NCBI GenBank assembly: GCA_038501785.1
Contig: JBAMJR010000531.1
Location: 657,501-721,500 of the forward strand
DNA: 64,000 bases
Direction of reading: 5' to 3'
DNA from: Myoxocephalus aenaeus
Taxonomy: Eukaryota; Chordata; Actinopteri; Perciformes; Cottidae
Every line of letters begins with the position of its first letter. Positions within the stretch are counted from its first letter, which is position 1. Position numbers and translations under genes: made by a program. Under the pieces are notes generated by a model. That model had not been told where the DNA came from and made no database searches. It saw only the letters and a list, made by a program, of their open reading frames with translations. Below, piece by piece: positions 1-9,515 of the stretch.

Positions 1-83
1 TTTGAGTAACACACTGTACTTTAATTATCATGAAGCAAAACTGTTATTATATTTTGAATTTGACAAACTTTTCTTCATTAACA

Positions 84-152
<69 letters not shown>

Positions 153-548
153 GTGACTCGAATATCAACTTTTCTCAATTTCTCAACATATTTATTCAAA
201 TTAAAACATTTAAGACTGAAACTTTCTCCACTTCGTAAAACATATTTTTGAAACTTACTAGACAATTAAGAAAAAACTTTATTCAGTTTTAAAGAACTGA
301 AGTTTTGTAGAATCAATCAATCATCAGAAATGTCCCAGCATGCCTCTCAGAACTCTGAAGTTCAGTGAATTCGATGTCAGAGCAAAAATACTAACTGGTT
401 GTGTCCGCCATCTAGTGTAACGTTACGGTATTACACCAACACTGTGACGTTTAAACTGAAAAAGATTTTAAGAACAGATTCACACTTTTAATCTCCTGAA
501 CATCAAAGTCAGATTTATATTTATAGTCTTTGAATCTCTCGTGACTGC
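1..548. other. left edge: 5' flank of a TRIM module
   Basis: No gene seen. From about position 28 the sequence is a close copy of the D-module flank at 40953-41466: the AAT tract, then the same flank down to the start of the dispersed repeat. The array therefore probably continues to the left of the window. A CTCF-like core on the minus strand (405-418, CCGCCATCTAGTGT) recurs at 41334-41347. Confidence 0.6.
84..151. repeat. (AAT)n microsatellite
   Basis: About 22 uninterrupted AAT units. The matching position of module D carries the same tract at about 41010-41068, and module C has only a decayed A/T stretch near 13660, so the tract marks the left boundary of a module. Confidence 0.95.
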
Positions 549-773
549 TGAGTAACTAAGTAAATATATTCAAGTACTTCAGTAGAAATAAAAGTAATTG
601 TATTTAATGTTATGAATTTTCACACTTCTCCTTCACTACATCTCAGAGGTACATGTTGTACTTCTTACTGTATTGTGCTGACGTTGAATGTTTGTGATGA
701 ACTGAAGGATGAAGTGTTCCTTTATGTGTTGATAAACTCCTCCCACTTCTTCAGCTAAATAAACTCTTCAAAG

Positions 774-1633
774 CAGTGATTCTCAACTGGTGGGCGTTTT
801 CAGTGGGTGTTTTTTTTTTCCATCCTGTGGTTTTATTGCTGGCTCTGGTTTCAACTTGTTTTGCACTTGTCCTCCATGTTTTCAGCAGCGTGTGATTGGG
901 TCAAACCATCCTGATATGAGGGAGACTCTGGGTTCTTAGGTTAATTAAATTAAACAGCCTACTGAATATAACATTCACAACTGATGGCGCTGCCTGCATG
1001 ACAGGAACAAACTCTGGGGTCATGAGGAGAATTGAGTGCTGCTTAATTTTCCGTAAAGCACAATGTTTTTCAGTATTTACTGATGAGGAAATCACAAGAA
1101 AAGTTCATTTTGTATATATGAATCCTTTTGAATTTATTTGGAATTAGTGGAAAAGCTGCTCCTCCAGAGAGTGACTTGTTCCATAGTAAAGTGTTGGTCA
1201 TAGATTCAGTGAGTGTGTGTTCTCAGTTAAAGTTAGGTCATTTCAGTCTTCTTGAAACTACTTCTTAGTTGTTGGACTGTTTGTGCATGAACGCTGTTGA
1301 GTCTGTTTAAAAATAGCTGAAGATTCTGAATGGTTATGCATGTTGTAATACCTCATGTCCTGAAGATGCACTTTTGGGTTTTTAATTAAATGTAGCTAAT
1401 TGAGTGTAAAAGGGAACAGTTCCCTCTCTAGCATCAACACCAGCTGCTCATTTTGGTTCATCATTAAACTTGTTTTTGTGTTGGCATACATATTCTGTAC
1501 TATCTCAGGTTCAAACTGCACCATCTTTTCATTAAATTAATTTGAGAAGCTAAGAATGTTCCTCGATTTGGGTCGCGGCTTGTCATTCAGGGAGGATGGT
1601 GGGTCCCGGAGTCAGACCAGTTGAGAACCACTG
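774..1633. mobile_element. non-autonomous hAT element, family 1
   Basis: The terminal inverted repeats are CAGTGATTCTCAACTGG and CCAGTTGAGAACCACTG. The flanking 8-mers CTTCAAAG (766-773) and CCTTAAAG (1634-1641) are diverged target duplications. The empty site in the paralogous repeat at about 19490 reads CTTTAAAG. Inside, a degenerate stretch near 980-1020 matches the TDGA..MTG..SG region of hAT transposases. The element is a relic of about 860 bp and codes for nothing complete. A sister copy lies in module D (44059-44997). Confidence 0.85.
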
Positions 1634-1983
1634 CCTTAAAGCCTCTTGGATCAGCTGGAAAAAACACCGTCACAAAGCTGAAAACTGTTTGTTCTTCTTA
1701 GAGATACGAGGTTCTCACAGGACAGAGACGCTACAAACACGTGATGATCTTATAGAATATGATGAGTTGATGTGGATTAAACTTGACAACTGGATATAAA
1801 CGCTACAAACACATGATGATCTTATAGAATATGATGCAGTGATGTAGATTAAACTAGACAACAGGATATAAAGGAGGTAAAAGCATGCAACAAACACATT
1901 AATGCAGCAGGAATATTGATCCAGAAACAACAGAAATATAAGTACATTTTTAAAGCAGGACTTTTACTTGTAGTGAAATATTT

Positions 1984-1989
1984 CACGTG
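1984..1989. promoter_or_regulatory. CACGTG E-box, TRIM A1 promoter
   Basis: A palindromic E-box (USF/MYC/CLOCK type) about 260 bp upstream of the first-exon donor. The same box is present at the same place in all seven TRIM modules: 7512, 14287, 19765, 25229, 32010 and 41962. Repeat copies that do not precede a TRIM exon have CACTGTGTGG instead (37037-37046). Promoter function is inferred from position and conservation. Confidence 0.45.
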
Positions 1990-2140
1990 GTATTCGTACT
2001 TCTTCTTCAGTTAATGATCTGATTACTTCCTCCACCACTCCCTCCTGGCGATGGGCCACTGAGAGGAGGAGCAACACTGAAAGAGGAGAGCTGTAGAGTC
2101 ACTTTTCCTGAAATGTAAGTAAAGTTGTTGTGGTCGACAG

Positions 2141-2245
2141 CAGAGCTGCAGTCCAGACAAGTCTCTCTGTTTCTCTCTAAAGAAACATTCAACTGAATCC
2201 AGCAGCTTTTCCTCAACAACACAACAGAATCTCTGACAAACACTG
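2141..2245 (+). other. TRIM A1 non-coding exon 1 (5' UTR)
   Basis: A 105-nt conserved block that ends ACTG|GTGAGT, a strong splice donor. It is present at the same length before every TRIM gene. It holds no ATG and would splice to the acceptor at 4706-4707, giving an intron of 2.46 kb. The true transcription start lies at or upstream of the block and cannot be placed. The antisense reading frame over it is open in several copies but has no coding support. Confidence 0.65.
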
Positions 2246-2376
2246 GTGAGTCCTCTGTTCTACAAAGACTAAATACAGTCTCTACATATTTGGTCCAGTT
2301 CAAACTAGAATGTTATTGTTTTACATCTTGTTTTTCATATCAATTAATATTAAGCCATATAAATGTGTCATTGTAG

Positions 2377-2472
2377 TTCAATCTACAGGTCTCAGATGGA
2401 AAGAGCCTCGTAACAGACTTGTGCCTGAGAAAACGGAAAATAATGAGACAGGCAAACGTTTTGGCTTCTTCA

Positions 2473-2544
<72 letters not shown>

Positions 2545-3115
2545 TATATATTAATCAAATAAGATTAATGACAGAGGTGACAACACATCTGTTGTCACCT
2601 GGAGTTTAATAAACCCTTCTTTCTTGCACCATGGCAATGCGCCCAGAGTCACTGTGGCGTCTGTGAGGAAGACGTTACTTAAAATGGCGCCACTGATTCA
2701 CCAGTACAGCGAACTAACTGCGTCATTAGTACAGCGACCTAACAAACATTTACAACACCTATACACACATCACAGTCACACTAATCAACACATACTATAG
2801 TCTGAATCGACCCACTAAAACATCAAGAACCCATTCATTCCACCATAAATAAAAAGTCAAATGTACAGGAGCCAGATAAAACACAGGAGATTACACAGGG
2901 CTAATATTAGCTTAGCTAGTACTTGACAGTAAAACGTCTAAAACAGCATAGCTACTAAACAAAACACAAAGCAATCTTACGAAACATTGGTATACAATTC
3001 ATAAGTTACTGACCTGAGAAAACGGAAATGTTAATACTACACATCAAAGCAATGTGTTCAATCAAACACTCATCAAATAAACAAAAATGTGACCATACAT
3101 TTCGTGTGCGTCACA
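2377..3115. mobile_element. A-lineage intronic insertion, unclassified
   Basis: Aligning the A and B introns shows that A carries about 740 bp between TTGTAG and AAACCAACAGG that B, C and D lack. It contains a TA microsatellite and an internal AATAAA-like stretch. No open reading frame or clear terminal repeats are visible, so its class is unknown. A2 has the same insert at 20158-20854. Confidence 0.5.
2478..2541. repeat. (TA)n microsatellite
   Basis: About 32 TA units inside the A-specific insert. The paralogous position in A2 (about 20256-20270) has only about 7 units, so the tract changed length after the 17.7-kb duplication. Confidence 0.95.
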
Positions 3116-3278
3116 AAACCAACAGGTAGAAACCAAACCACAGGGACTGACCTCTGGCTAGTTAAAGGTTACACAGGATACAGTCACAGCTAGCATTAGC
3201 TTCAGCTAATTCACAGACCTGTTTCCTGTTTGAGCTCAAAACCTCAGCTCTATCAGACAGGAAGTTACACTCAGTAAA

Positions 3279-3970
3279 TAGGCTCGTTCGTTAGAGCTGC
3301 GCCTCGCCTGGAATCCAGACGAGAGCAGCGGCCGCAGCAAGAGGCGTTGTCAATAAACTGCGATCAAGTCGGACAGTTTTCATCTGCCTTCAAAGTAAAT
3401 ATGACTTCCTGTTAGTTCCGAACTGTTGTCTACTTGTAGTTTACAGATCACGTTTGGATTTATTCATATGTATTTGTAAATATATATTTATGTAGAAATG
3501 TGCGTGTAGCTGCATCCTTTGGTCTTTTTATGTCCGCCTGCGAAATACATTACTACTGGTTTTGATATGTGTTGGATAAATATGATTTTGTATTATCAAC
3601 CACACAAGATATGTTTTTAGATCAAACATGAGACGAATAGTCAACAATCCAGCGTTAAGTATTACAACTACACATAAAATAAGGATTTTCTAGGATTTTG
3701 CTGTCAGATCTAAGAGCAAATCAGCTCTCTGATGTGGCGACAGCCAGGCATTTCCCATCATGCACTGGGCCACGCAGTCGTTGGCTAGCTACTGCGGCTC
3801 CTGACTCTGAAATCGACGGCCGCCTTGCTCTCGTGAGAGTATCGTTGACCACGTGTGCATGACGTCAGAGCAAGTCGGGACCAAGTCGGACACAAATCTA
3901 ACCAACATGCATTGCACGCCGATCGCCGCCGATCGATTCTGCGCAGAACTGGCTCATCTCGAAGAGCCTA
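3279..3970. mobile_element. A-specific DNA element with short TIRs
   Basis: About 692 bp present only in the A introns. It starts TAGGCTCGTTCG and ends CTCGAAGAGCCTA (CTCGAATGAGCCTA in A2), which are near inverted complements. It interrupts a segment that is continuous in B, C and D (CTCAGAGTGAATGTTGAGCTG at about 8065). No transposase frame is visible. It is probably a MITE, superfamily undetermined. The A2 copy is 21018-21710. Confidence 0.55.
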
Positions 3971-4716
3971 TTGTTGCGCTGACTCACTGACTAAAGGTCT
4001 TTGCACAATGAAGTGATTTTATTCATCTCTGCTCCCTCAGGAGCTTCAATAAAACAAATAATAAAGTAAAATACCGCTTAAATATATCACAGTAAAATTA
4101 AATAAATGTGTTAATTTCACTATTTTAAATGTTAAGCCTACTTTAAAATTATGTTTATTTTGATAACAATATAAATAACATTGTACTATTATTATTGTTA
4201 TGTTAGTCTTCACAGAATTTGACAACTGAGATTAACTGACTGCAACCTGTCCATGTGCCATCACAATAATATAAAACTAACATCAGTCTGTAATTTCCTG
4301 GTTGAAAACCAGAGGGCCGTCACACCTTTAAATACAAACAGTAGTAGTGTGGTTTTATGGGACCTATAGTCTGACCCTCCTAGACCCATGAGGTTCTGGG
4401 CTTGTAGTAGCCTCTGGACCTCAGTGCTAAAGATGCTAGCGTAGCTAACTAGTTTCTTTTCAGCTTTTCCAATGCGGTGGTTTAGAAAGTCTGCATGTTT
4501 TGATACTATTACGATAGTGTATCGATATTGATCGCAAGAAGAAATACATGTTTATGGTGTCGATATTTCAATGGCTCTTCTTCTCTCGCAGCAAAGTAAT
4601 ATAATAATTCAGGATGATTTAATAATTCAGGATATTCTACTAATCATTGTTTGATTTTATGAAACAAATATTCAAAAGTTATGTAATAACATTCTTGTTG
4701 TCCTCAGAGTGTAGAT

Positions 4717-6363
4717 ATGTCTGCTGCCAGCTGTCCGCTGACTGAATATCAGTTTCTGTGCTCCATCTGTCTGGATGTGTTCACTGATCCAGTCACCATA
4801 CCATGTGGACACAACTTCTGTAAAGCCTGCATCACTCAACACTGGAACGTTAATGTCCCGTATCAGTGTCCCAACTGTAAAGAGGTTTTCTACACCAGAC
4901 CTGAGCTGAAGGTCAATACGTTCATCTCTGAGATGGCTGCTCAGTTCAGACAGTCAGCGCAACAGAAAGCCAGCAGCAGCAGCTCAGAGCAACAAGCTGC
5001 CAAACCAGGAGAAGTTCCCTGTGACGTCTGCACTGGAACCAGACTGAAGGCCCTGAAGTCCTGCCTGGTGTGTCTGGTCTCCTTCTGTGAGACTCACCTG
5101 GAGCCTCATCTGACCAGACCAGGTCTGAAGAGACATCAGCTGATCGACCCTGTGGAGAACCTGGAAGGCAGGATGTGTACGGAGCACGATAAACTGCTGG
5201 AGCTGTTCTGTAGGACCGACCAGATGTGTGTCTGCAAGCTCTGCACTGTTCTAGACCACAAGAACCATGATGTTGCTCCTCTGAAAGAAGAATATGAAGG
5301 ACAGAAGGCCGAGCTGGGGAAGACTGATGATGAAATTCAGCAGATGATCCAGAAGAGACGACTGAAGATTCAGGAGATCAAACACTCGGTGGAGCTCAGT
5401 GAGGAAGCTGCAGACAGAGAGATAGCAGGTGGTGTTCAGGTCTTCACCGCTCTGAAGGAGTCTGTTGAGAGAAGCCAGGCCGAGCTCATCGACACCATCA
5501 AAGAGAAGCAGAGAAAGACAGAGAAACAGGCTGAAGGCTTCATCAAAGAGCTGGAACAGGAAATCTGTGAGCTGAAAAGGAGAAGCACTGAGGTGGAGCA
5601 GCTCTCACGCTCTGAAGACCACCTCCACCTCCTCCAGAGCTTCAGGACCCTGAAGGCTGCTCCACCCACCAAGAACTGGACAGGAGTCAGAGTCAGTCCA
5701 CCTTCATATGAGGGGACTGTGGTGAGAGCTGTGAATCAGCTGGAGGAGACGCTCAGTAAACAGATGAAGAAGCTGGTCGCTGAGGTCGAGCTGAAGAGGG
5801 TCCAGCAGTCTGCAGTGGATGTGACACTTGATCCTGATACAGCACAACCCAACCTCATCCTGTCTGATGATGGAAAACAAGTTAAACATGGTGATGTCAA
5901 GAATAATCTGCCAGACAATCCAGAGAGATTTGATAGTGGTGTTATTGTTTTAGCGAAGCAGAGTTTCTCTTCAGGAAGATTTTACTACGAGGTTCAGGTT
6001 AAAGGGAAGACTGAGTGGGAGTTAGGAGTGATGAGAGGGTCAATCAACAGGAAGGGAATTATCCCACTGACTCCTCAGAATGGTCTCTGGACAATATGTT
6101 TAAGGACTGAGCATGAGTACAAAGCTCTTGCTGGCCCTTCAGTCCGTCTCTCTCTGAAGTCTCGGCCTCAGAAGGTGGGGGTGTTTGTGGACTATGAGGA
6201 GGGTCTGGTCTCCTTTCATGACGTTGATGCTGCAGCTCTTATCTACTCCTTTACTGGCTGCTGCTTCACTGAGAAACTCTACCCATACATTAATCCAGGT
6301 CTTAATGATGGTGGTAAAAACTCTGACCCTCTGATCATCTCTCCTGTCAATCACACCGAGTAG
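4717..6363 (+). CDS. TRIM A1, bloodthirsty-type RING/B-box/coiled-coil/SPRY E3 ligase
   Basis: 548 aa in one coding exon. The RING C3HC4 ligands are all present: C15, C18, C30, H32, C35, C38, C51 and C54. B-box 1 runs C102-H140 (C102, C105, C116, C119, C124, H127, H131, H140). B-box 2 has C154, H157, C165, D168, C173, C176, H181 and H184. The coiled coil is about 188-365. PRY-SPRY is about 367-548, with LDP at 371, ERFD at 403, GRFYYEV at 420 and WELGV at 434. The start ATG lies 9 nt after a CCTCAG acceptor (4706-4707). The expected role is a cytoplasmic E3 ubiquitin ligase whose SPRY domain recognises the target. Fish members of this family are linked to antiviral or inflammatory regulation, but the target here is unknown. 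It carries one extra residue (KKLVAEVE) relative to the B, C and D types. A probable ATTAAA polyadenylation signal lies near 6733. Confidence 0.93.
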   Translation: MSAASCPLTEYQFLCSICLDVFTDPVTIPCGHNFCKACITQHWNVNVPYQCPNCKEVFYTRPELKVNTFISEMAAQFRQSAQQKASSSSSEQQAAKPGEVPCDVCTGTRLKALKSCLVCLVSFCETHLEPHLTRPGLKRHQLIDPVENLEGRMCTEHDKLLELFCRTDQMCVCKLCTVLDHKNHDVAPLKEEYEGQKAELGKTDDEIQQMIQKRRLKIQEIKHSVELSEEAADREIAGGVQVFTALKESVERSQAELIDTIKEKQRKTEKQAEGFIKELEQEICELKRRSTEVEQLSRSEDHLHLLQSFRTLKAAPPTKNWTGVRVSPPSYEGTVVRAVNQLEETLSKQMKKLVAEVELKRVQQSAVDVTLDPDTAQPNLILSDDGKQVKHGDVKNNLPDNPERFDSGVIVLAKQSFSSGRFYYEVQVKGKTEWELGVMRGSINRKGIIPLTPQNGLWTICLRTEHEYKALAGPSVRLSLKSRPQKVGVFVDYEEGLVSFHDVDAAALIYSFTGCCFTEKLYPYINPGLNDGGKNSDPLIISPVNHTE

Positions 6364-7510
6364 AACAACCACTTGATTCTCTACAGAGAGACTCTTTAAT
6401 GTAATCTTACAAAACTATGATATTGGGGATTTACGGTGTAAACATTATTGATTGTCCACATTCTGATCAATGGGTTATTACTTTTTGTCTGTATGTGTTT
6501 CTATAATTCATCACAACTCCAACACACAGATGTAAAACCACTTATTGATATTATCTAATATAGTCTAATTCATTATAATAACTGCATAACCTGTTGGATC
6601 ATCAAAAACAATGTAATCAGGAATAAGGAGCATTTCACTAGTGCCAAATTAAAATGTTTTATTGTATATTTATGATTACTTGCACAAATTATTGGAGAAT
6701 ACAGATTGTTTTTAATCATTTATCATTTTCTAATTAAATGAGAAATCAAGGGACCTTTGTCTGGTATGTTTTCAGTGGTAAATTATATTATATATGGTAA
6801 ATGTTGTACTTTTTACTCCACTACATCTCAGAGGTACATTGTACTTGTTACTCTACATCTCAGAGGTACATTGTACTTGTTAGTCTACTACATCCCAGAG
6901 GTACATATTGCACTTTGGTAACACTTCATAATAACTACACGCTATTTAGCATTAGTTAAGTATGAGTAAACACTTAATTCATTATTTATAAAGCATTGTT
7001 CCAACATTAACACTCATTATGATGCAATTGATAAACACAGTTATAAATGTTTTATTCTTGATTAATTAGCTTGACTAATATGCGTTTCATGATTGGGTTT
7101 TCATACTTTAGCATTAATATAATGATGATGGCTGCGATGCCATCAGTGGCACGAGTGGTGAGTATGTTTCATAGTTTGCTGACATGTGTACACAATTATT
7201 GAATATGAGTATATAGTCAAAGCTAGCTAGTAAATAGCTAGAGGTTCAATGTATTAAAGGACATGTTAATTAAGCATTATAATTCTTAAATGGTGAAATC
7301 TAACCTTTAAAAACAAAAAACTAGCTTTTTAAAATTCAGCACTTCCTTTAGATCTGTCACAACCTGGAGCAGACATTTTAACTAGACAACAGGATATACA
7401 AATGGTAAAAACATGCAACAAACACATTAATGCAGCAGGAATATTAATCCAGAAACATCAGATGTAAAAGTATGTTTTTACTGCAGGGCTTTTACCTGTA
7501 GTGGAGTATT
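6364..7510. other. TRIM A1 3' flank and dispersed repeat
   Basis: The first 400 bp are probably 3' UTR. From about 6780 the sequence is a decayed copy of the dispersed repeat, with duplicated CATCTCAGAGGTACATTGTACTTG-type units (one fewer in A2), and it runs into the B1 promoter. No coding sequence is seen. Confidence 0.5.
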
Positions 7511-7511
7511 T

Positions 7512-7773
7512 CACGTGGTATTCGTACTTCTCCTTCAGTAAATGTTCTGAGTACTTCCTCCACCACTCCCTCCTGGCGACGGGCCACTGAGAGGAGGATC
7601 AACACTGAGATAGGAGAGATCAAAGGTCACTTTTTCTGCAATGTAAGTCAAGTTGTTGTGAGCGACAGCAGAGCTGCAGTCCAGACAAGTTTCTCTGTTT
7701 CTCTCTAAAGAAACATTCAACTGAATCCAGCAGCTTTTCCTCAACAACACAACAGAATCTCTGACACACACTG
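7512..7773 (+). promoter_or_regulatory. TRIM B1 promoter and non-coding exon 1
   Basis: CACGTG at 7512-7517, the repeat end GATCTGAG-like motif, then the 105-nt exon block 7669-7773 ending at the GTGAGT donor (7774). It would splice to the acceptor at 9505-9506, an intron of 1.73 kb. Confidence 0.6.
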
Positions 7774-8778
7774 GTGAGTCCTCTGTTCTACAAAGACTAA
7801 ATACACTCTCTAAATATTTGGTCCAGTTCAAACTAGAATGTTATTGTTTTACATCTAGTTTGATCAGATAAAGAATATGAAGCCATATAAATGTGTCATT
7901 GTAGATTAAACCAACAGGTAGAAACCAAACCACAGGGACTGAACTCTGGCTAGTTAAAGGTTACACAGGATACAGTCACAGCTAGCATTAGCTTCAGCTA
8001 ATTCACAGACCTGTTTCCTGTTTGAGCTCAAAACCTCAGCTCTACTCAGACAGGAAGTTACACTCAGAGTGAATGTTGAGCTGACTCACTGACTAAAGGT
8101 CTTTGCACAATGAAGTGATTTTATTGATCTCTGCTCCCTCAGAAGCTTCAATAAAACAAATAATAAATATATCACAGTAAATTTTTATAAATGTCTTAAT
8201 TTCACTATTTTGAATTGTAAGCCTACTTTAAAATTGTGTTCGTTTTGATAACAATATAAATAACATTGTACTATTATTATTATGTTATTTAATGTTTGCT
8301 CGAGTAATGGAGAGATGAGATTGTGTTTTTTAGGATTTTAATTCTGATACCAGAACCAGAGGGTTTAGGATGTTATCACTGCAATGCTGAAGACAGAAGA
8401 TTAGTTTATCATTGTCTTATTTTTGAAAACCGGCTAGTTCCCAAATGTAATAGTCATAAAAGTGACTGTCAGCAGGCAGGGATCAGCCAGAAGCAGCCTT
8501 AAAAAACAACAACTAAAAAGGCTAAAAACAGAATTATGTATGTGTTTACTGCATTGTGGCGTCAGCTTTACCAAATTTGACAACTGAGATTAACACTGAC
8601 AAAAAGTGCATGTTGTTTGAATTGTGTGCTTCTGAAACACACACTGAATGCAACCTGTCCATGTCCACATGTGCCATCACAAGAATAATAAAAACTAACA
8701 GCAGACTGTAATTTCCAGGTTTAAAACCAGAGGACCTTCACTATGACACTACAAACAGTAGGAGTGTGGTTTTATGGG

Positions 8779-9250
8779 AACCTCTTGACACATGTCAAGA
8801 GGTTACGTGATACGTTACCCCAAAAACAAAACTTAAAAGTATTTTTCCACTCTGCCGATGTTCTGGTCTAAAATCAAGGCAGAATATCCTGAGATCGCCA
8901 AAAAATCTCTGAAAACCCTTCCTCCATTTCCAACATGCTGTCTTTGTGAAGCAGGGTTTAAGTTGAGCAGTAGACTGGACATAAAGGTCTAAGTTACAGA
9001 GTAGACTGGATATAAAGAACACACGTCGGGTGTCTCCCATCACCCCGACCCGGCTCTTTGCAAAGAAACAAGCTCATGGCTCTCACTAATTCAGCGTAAT
9101 GGGGAGTTGTTTTTTTAAGCACTTTATTATTGTCTTTATGCCGGTCGTATAATTTTATTACATCATATTTATTACGTCATATTTATCGCCCACACGCCGG
9201 TCCGTGAAAATATTGTCTAGCAGGAAACCAAAAAAGGTTGGGGACCGCTG
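8779..9250 (+). mobile_element. hAT transposase relic, family 3 (B intron)
   Basis: Its right end, GGTTGGGGACCGCTG, is a hAT terminal repeat, followed by GTTTAGAC (9251-9258), the expected 8-bp target duplication. A plus-strand translation near 8873-8965 reads IKAEYPEIAKKSLKTLPPF and then a CLCEAGF motif, which is the C-terminal dimerisation region of hAT transposases. The last frame ends in KKQAHGSH. Stops and a missing left end make it a fossil. A perfect 11-bp inverted repeat (8779-8789, 8794-8804) marks the left breakpoint. It replaces about 250 bp kept in the A, C and D introns. Confidence 0.75.
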
Positions 9251-9515
9251 GTTTAGACGTCCTGCATGTTTTGATACTATTATGATAGGCACTAGTGTAT
9301 CGATATTGATCGCAAGAGGAAATATTGTTATGATATCAATATTTCAATAGCTCTTCTTCACTCGTAGCAAACTAATATTATAAAATATCATAATTCAGGA
9401 TGACTCCTTATATTCTACTAATCATAGTTTGATTTTATGAAATAAATAATCAAAATATACAGATATACAGATAACAGATTTGTTTTTCCACTCTTGTTGT
9501 CCTCAGAGTGTAGAT

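Larger units (their letters stand above)
549..2035 (+). repeat. dispersed teleost repeat (MITE-like), split by a hAT
   Basis: It begins with a motif like GTAACTAAGTA..TCAAGTACTTCAGTA and ends with GATCTGATTACTTCCTCCACC. I recognise these as the two ends of a very common percomorph interspersed repeat. A hAT element (774-1633) is inserted inside. Equivalent copies precede or follow every TRIM gene here. I have no database name for it. Confidence 0.65.

Noticed and set aside
2141..2245. Interferon response element in exon 1 (GTTTCTCTCTAAAGAAAC)
   Set aside because: It has TTTC and GAAA halves but lacks the direct GAAANNGAAA spacing, so the match is too weak to call.
2007..2303. Recurrent 70-98 codon minus-strand frames (also 7535, 14314, 19788, 25252, 32037, 42001)
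   Set aside because: They are antisense to the non-coding exon 1 and its donor. They recur only because the block is duplicated, and no splice or start context supports them.
2377..3115. Solo LTR in the A intron
   Set aside because: An AATAAA followed by a T-rich stretch hints at it, but no terminal dinucleotides or target duplication could be defined.
5436..5672. Minus-strand frames inside TRIM coding exons (also near 10235, 17548, 23185, 27952, 35270, 45975)
   Set aside because: Shadow frames of the conserved coiled-coil code.
9480..9515. N-terminal extension MFFHSCCPQSVD of TRIM B and C
   Set aside because: It reads through the pyrimidine tract and CCTCAG acceptor. A and D genes lack it, and the ATG after the acceptor gives the same MSAAS start in all seven.
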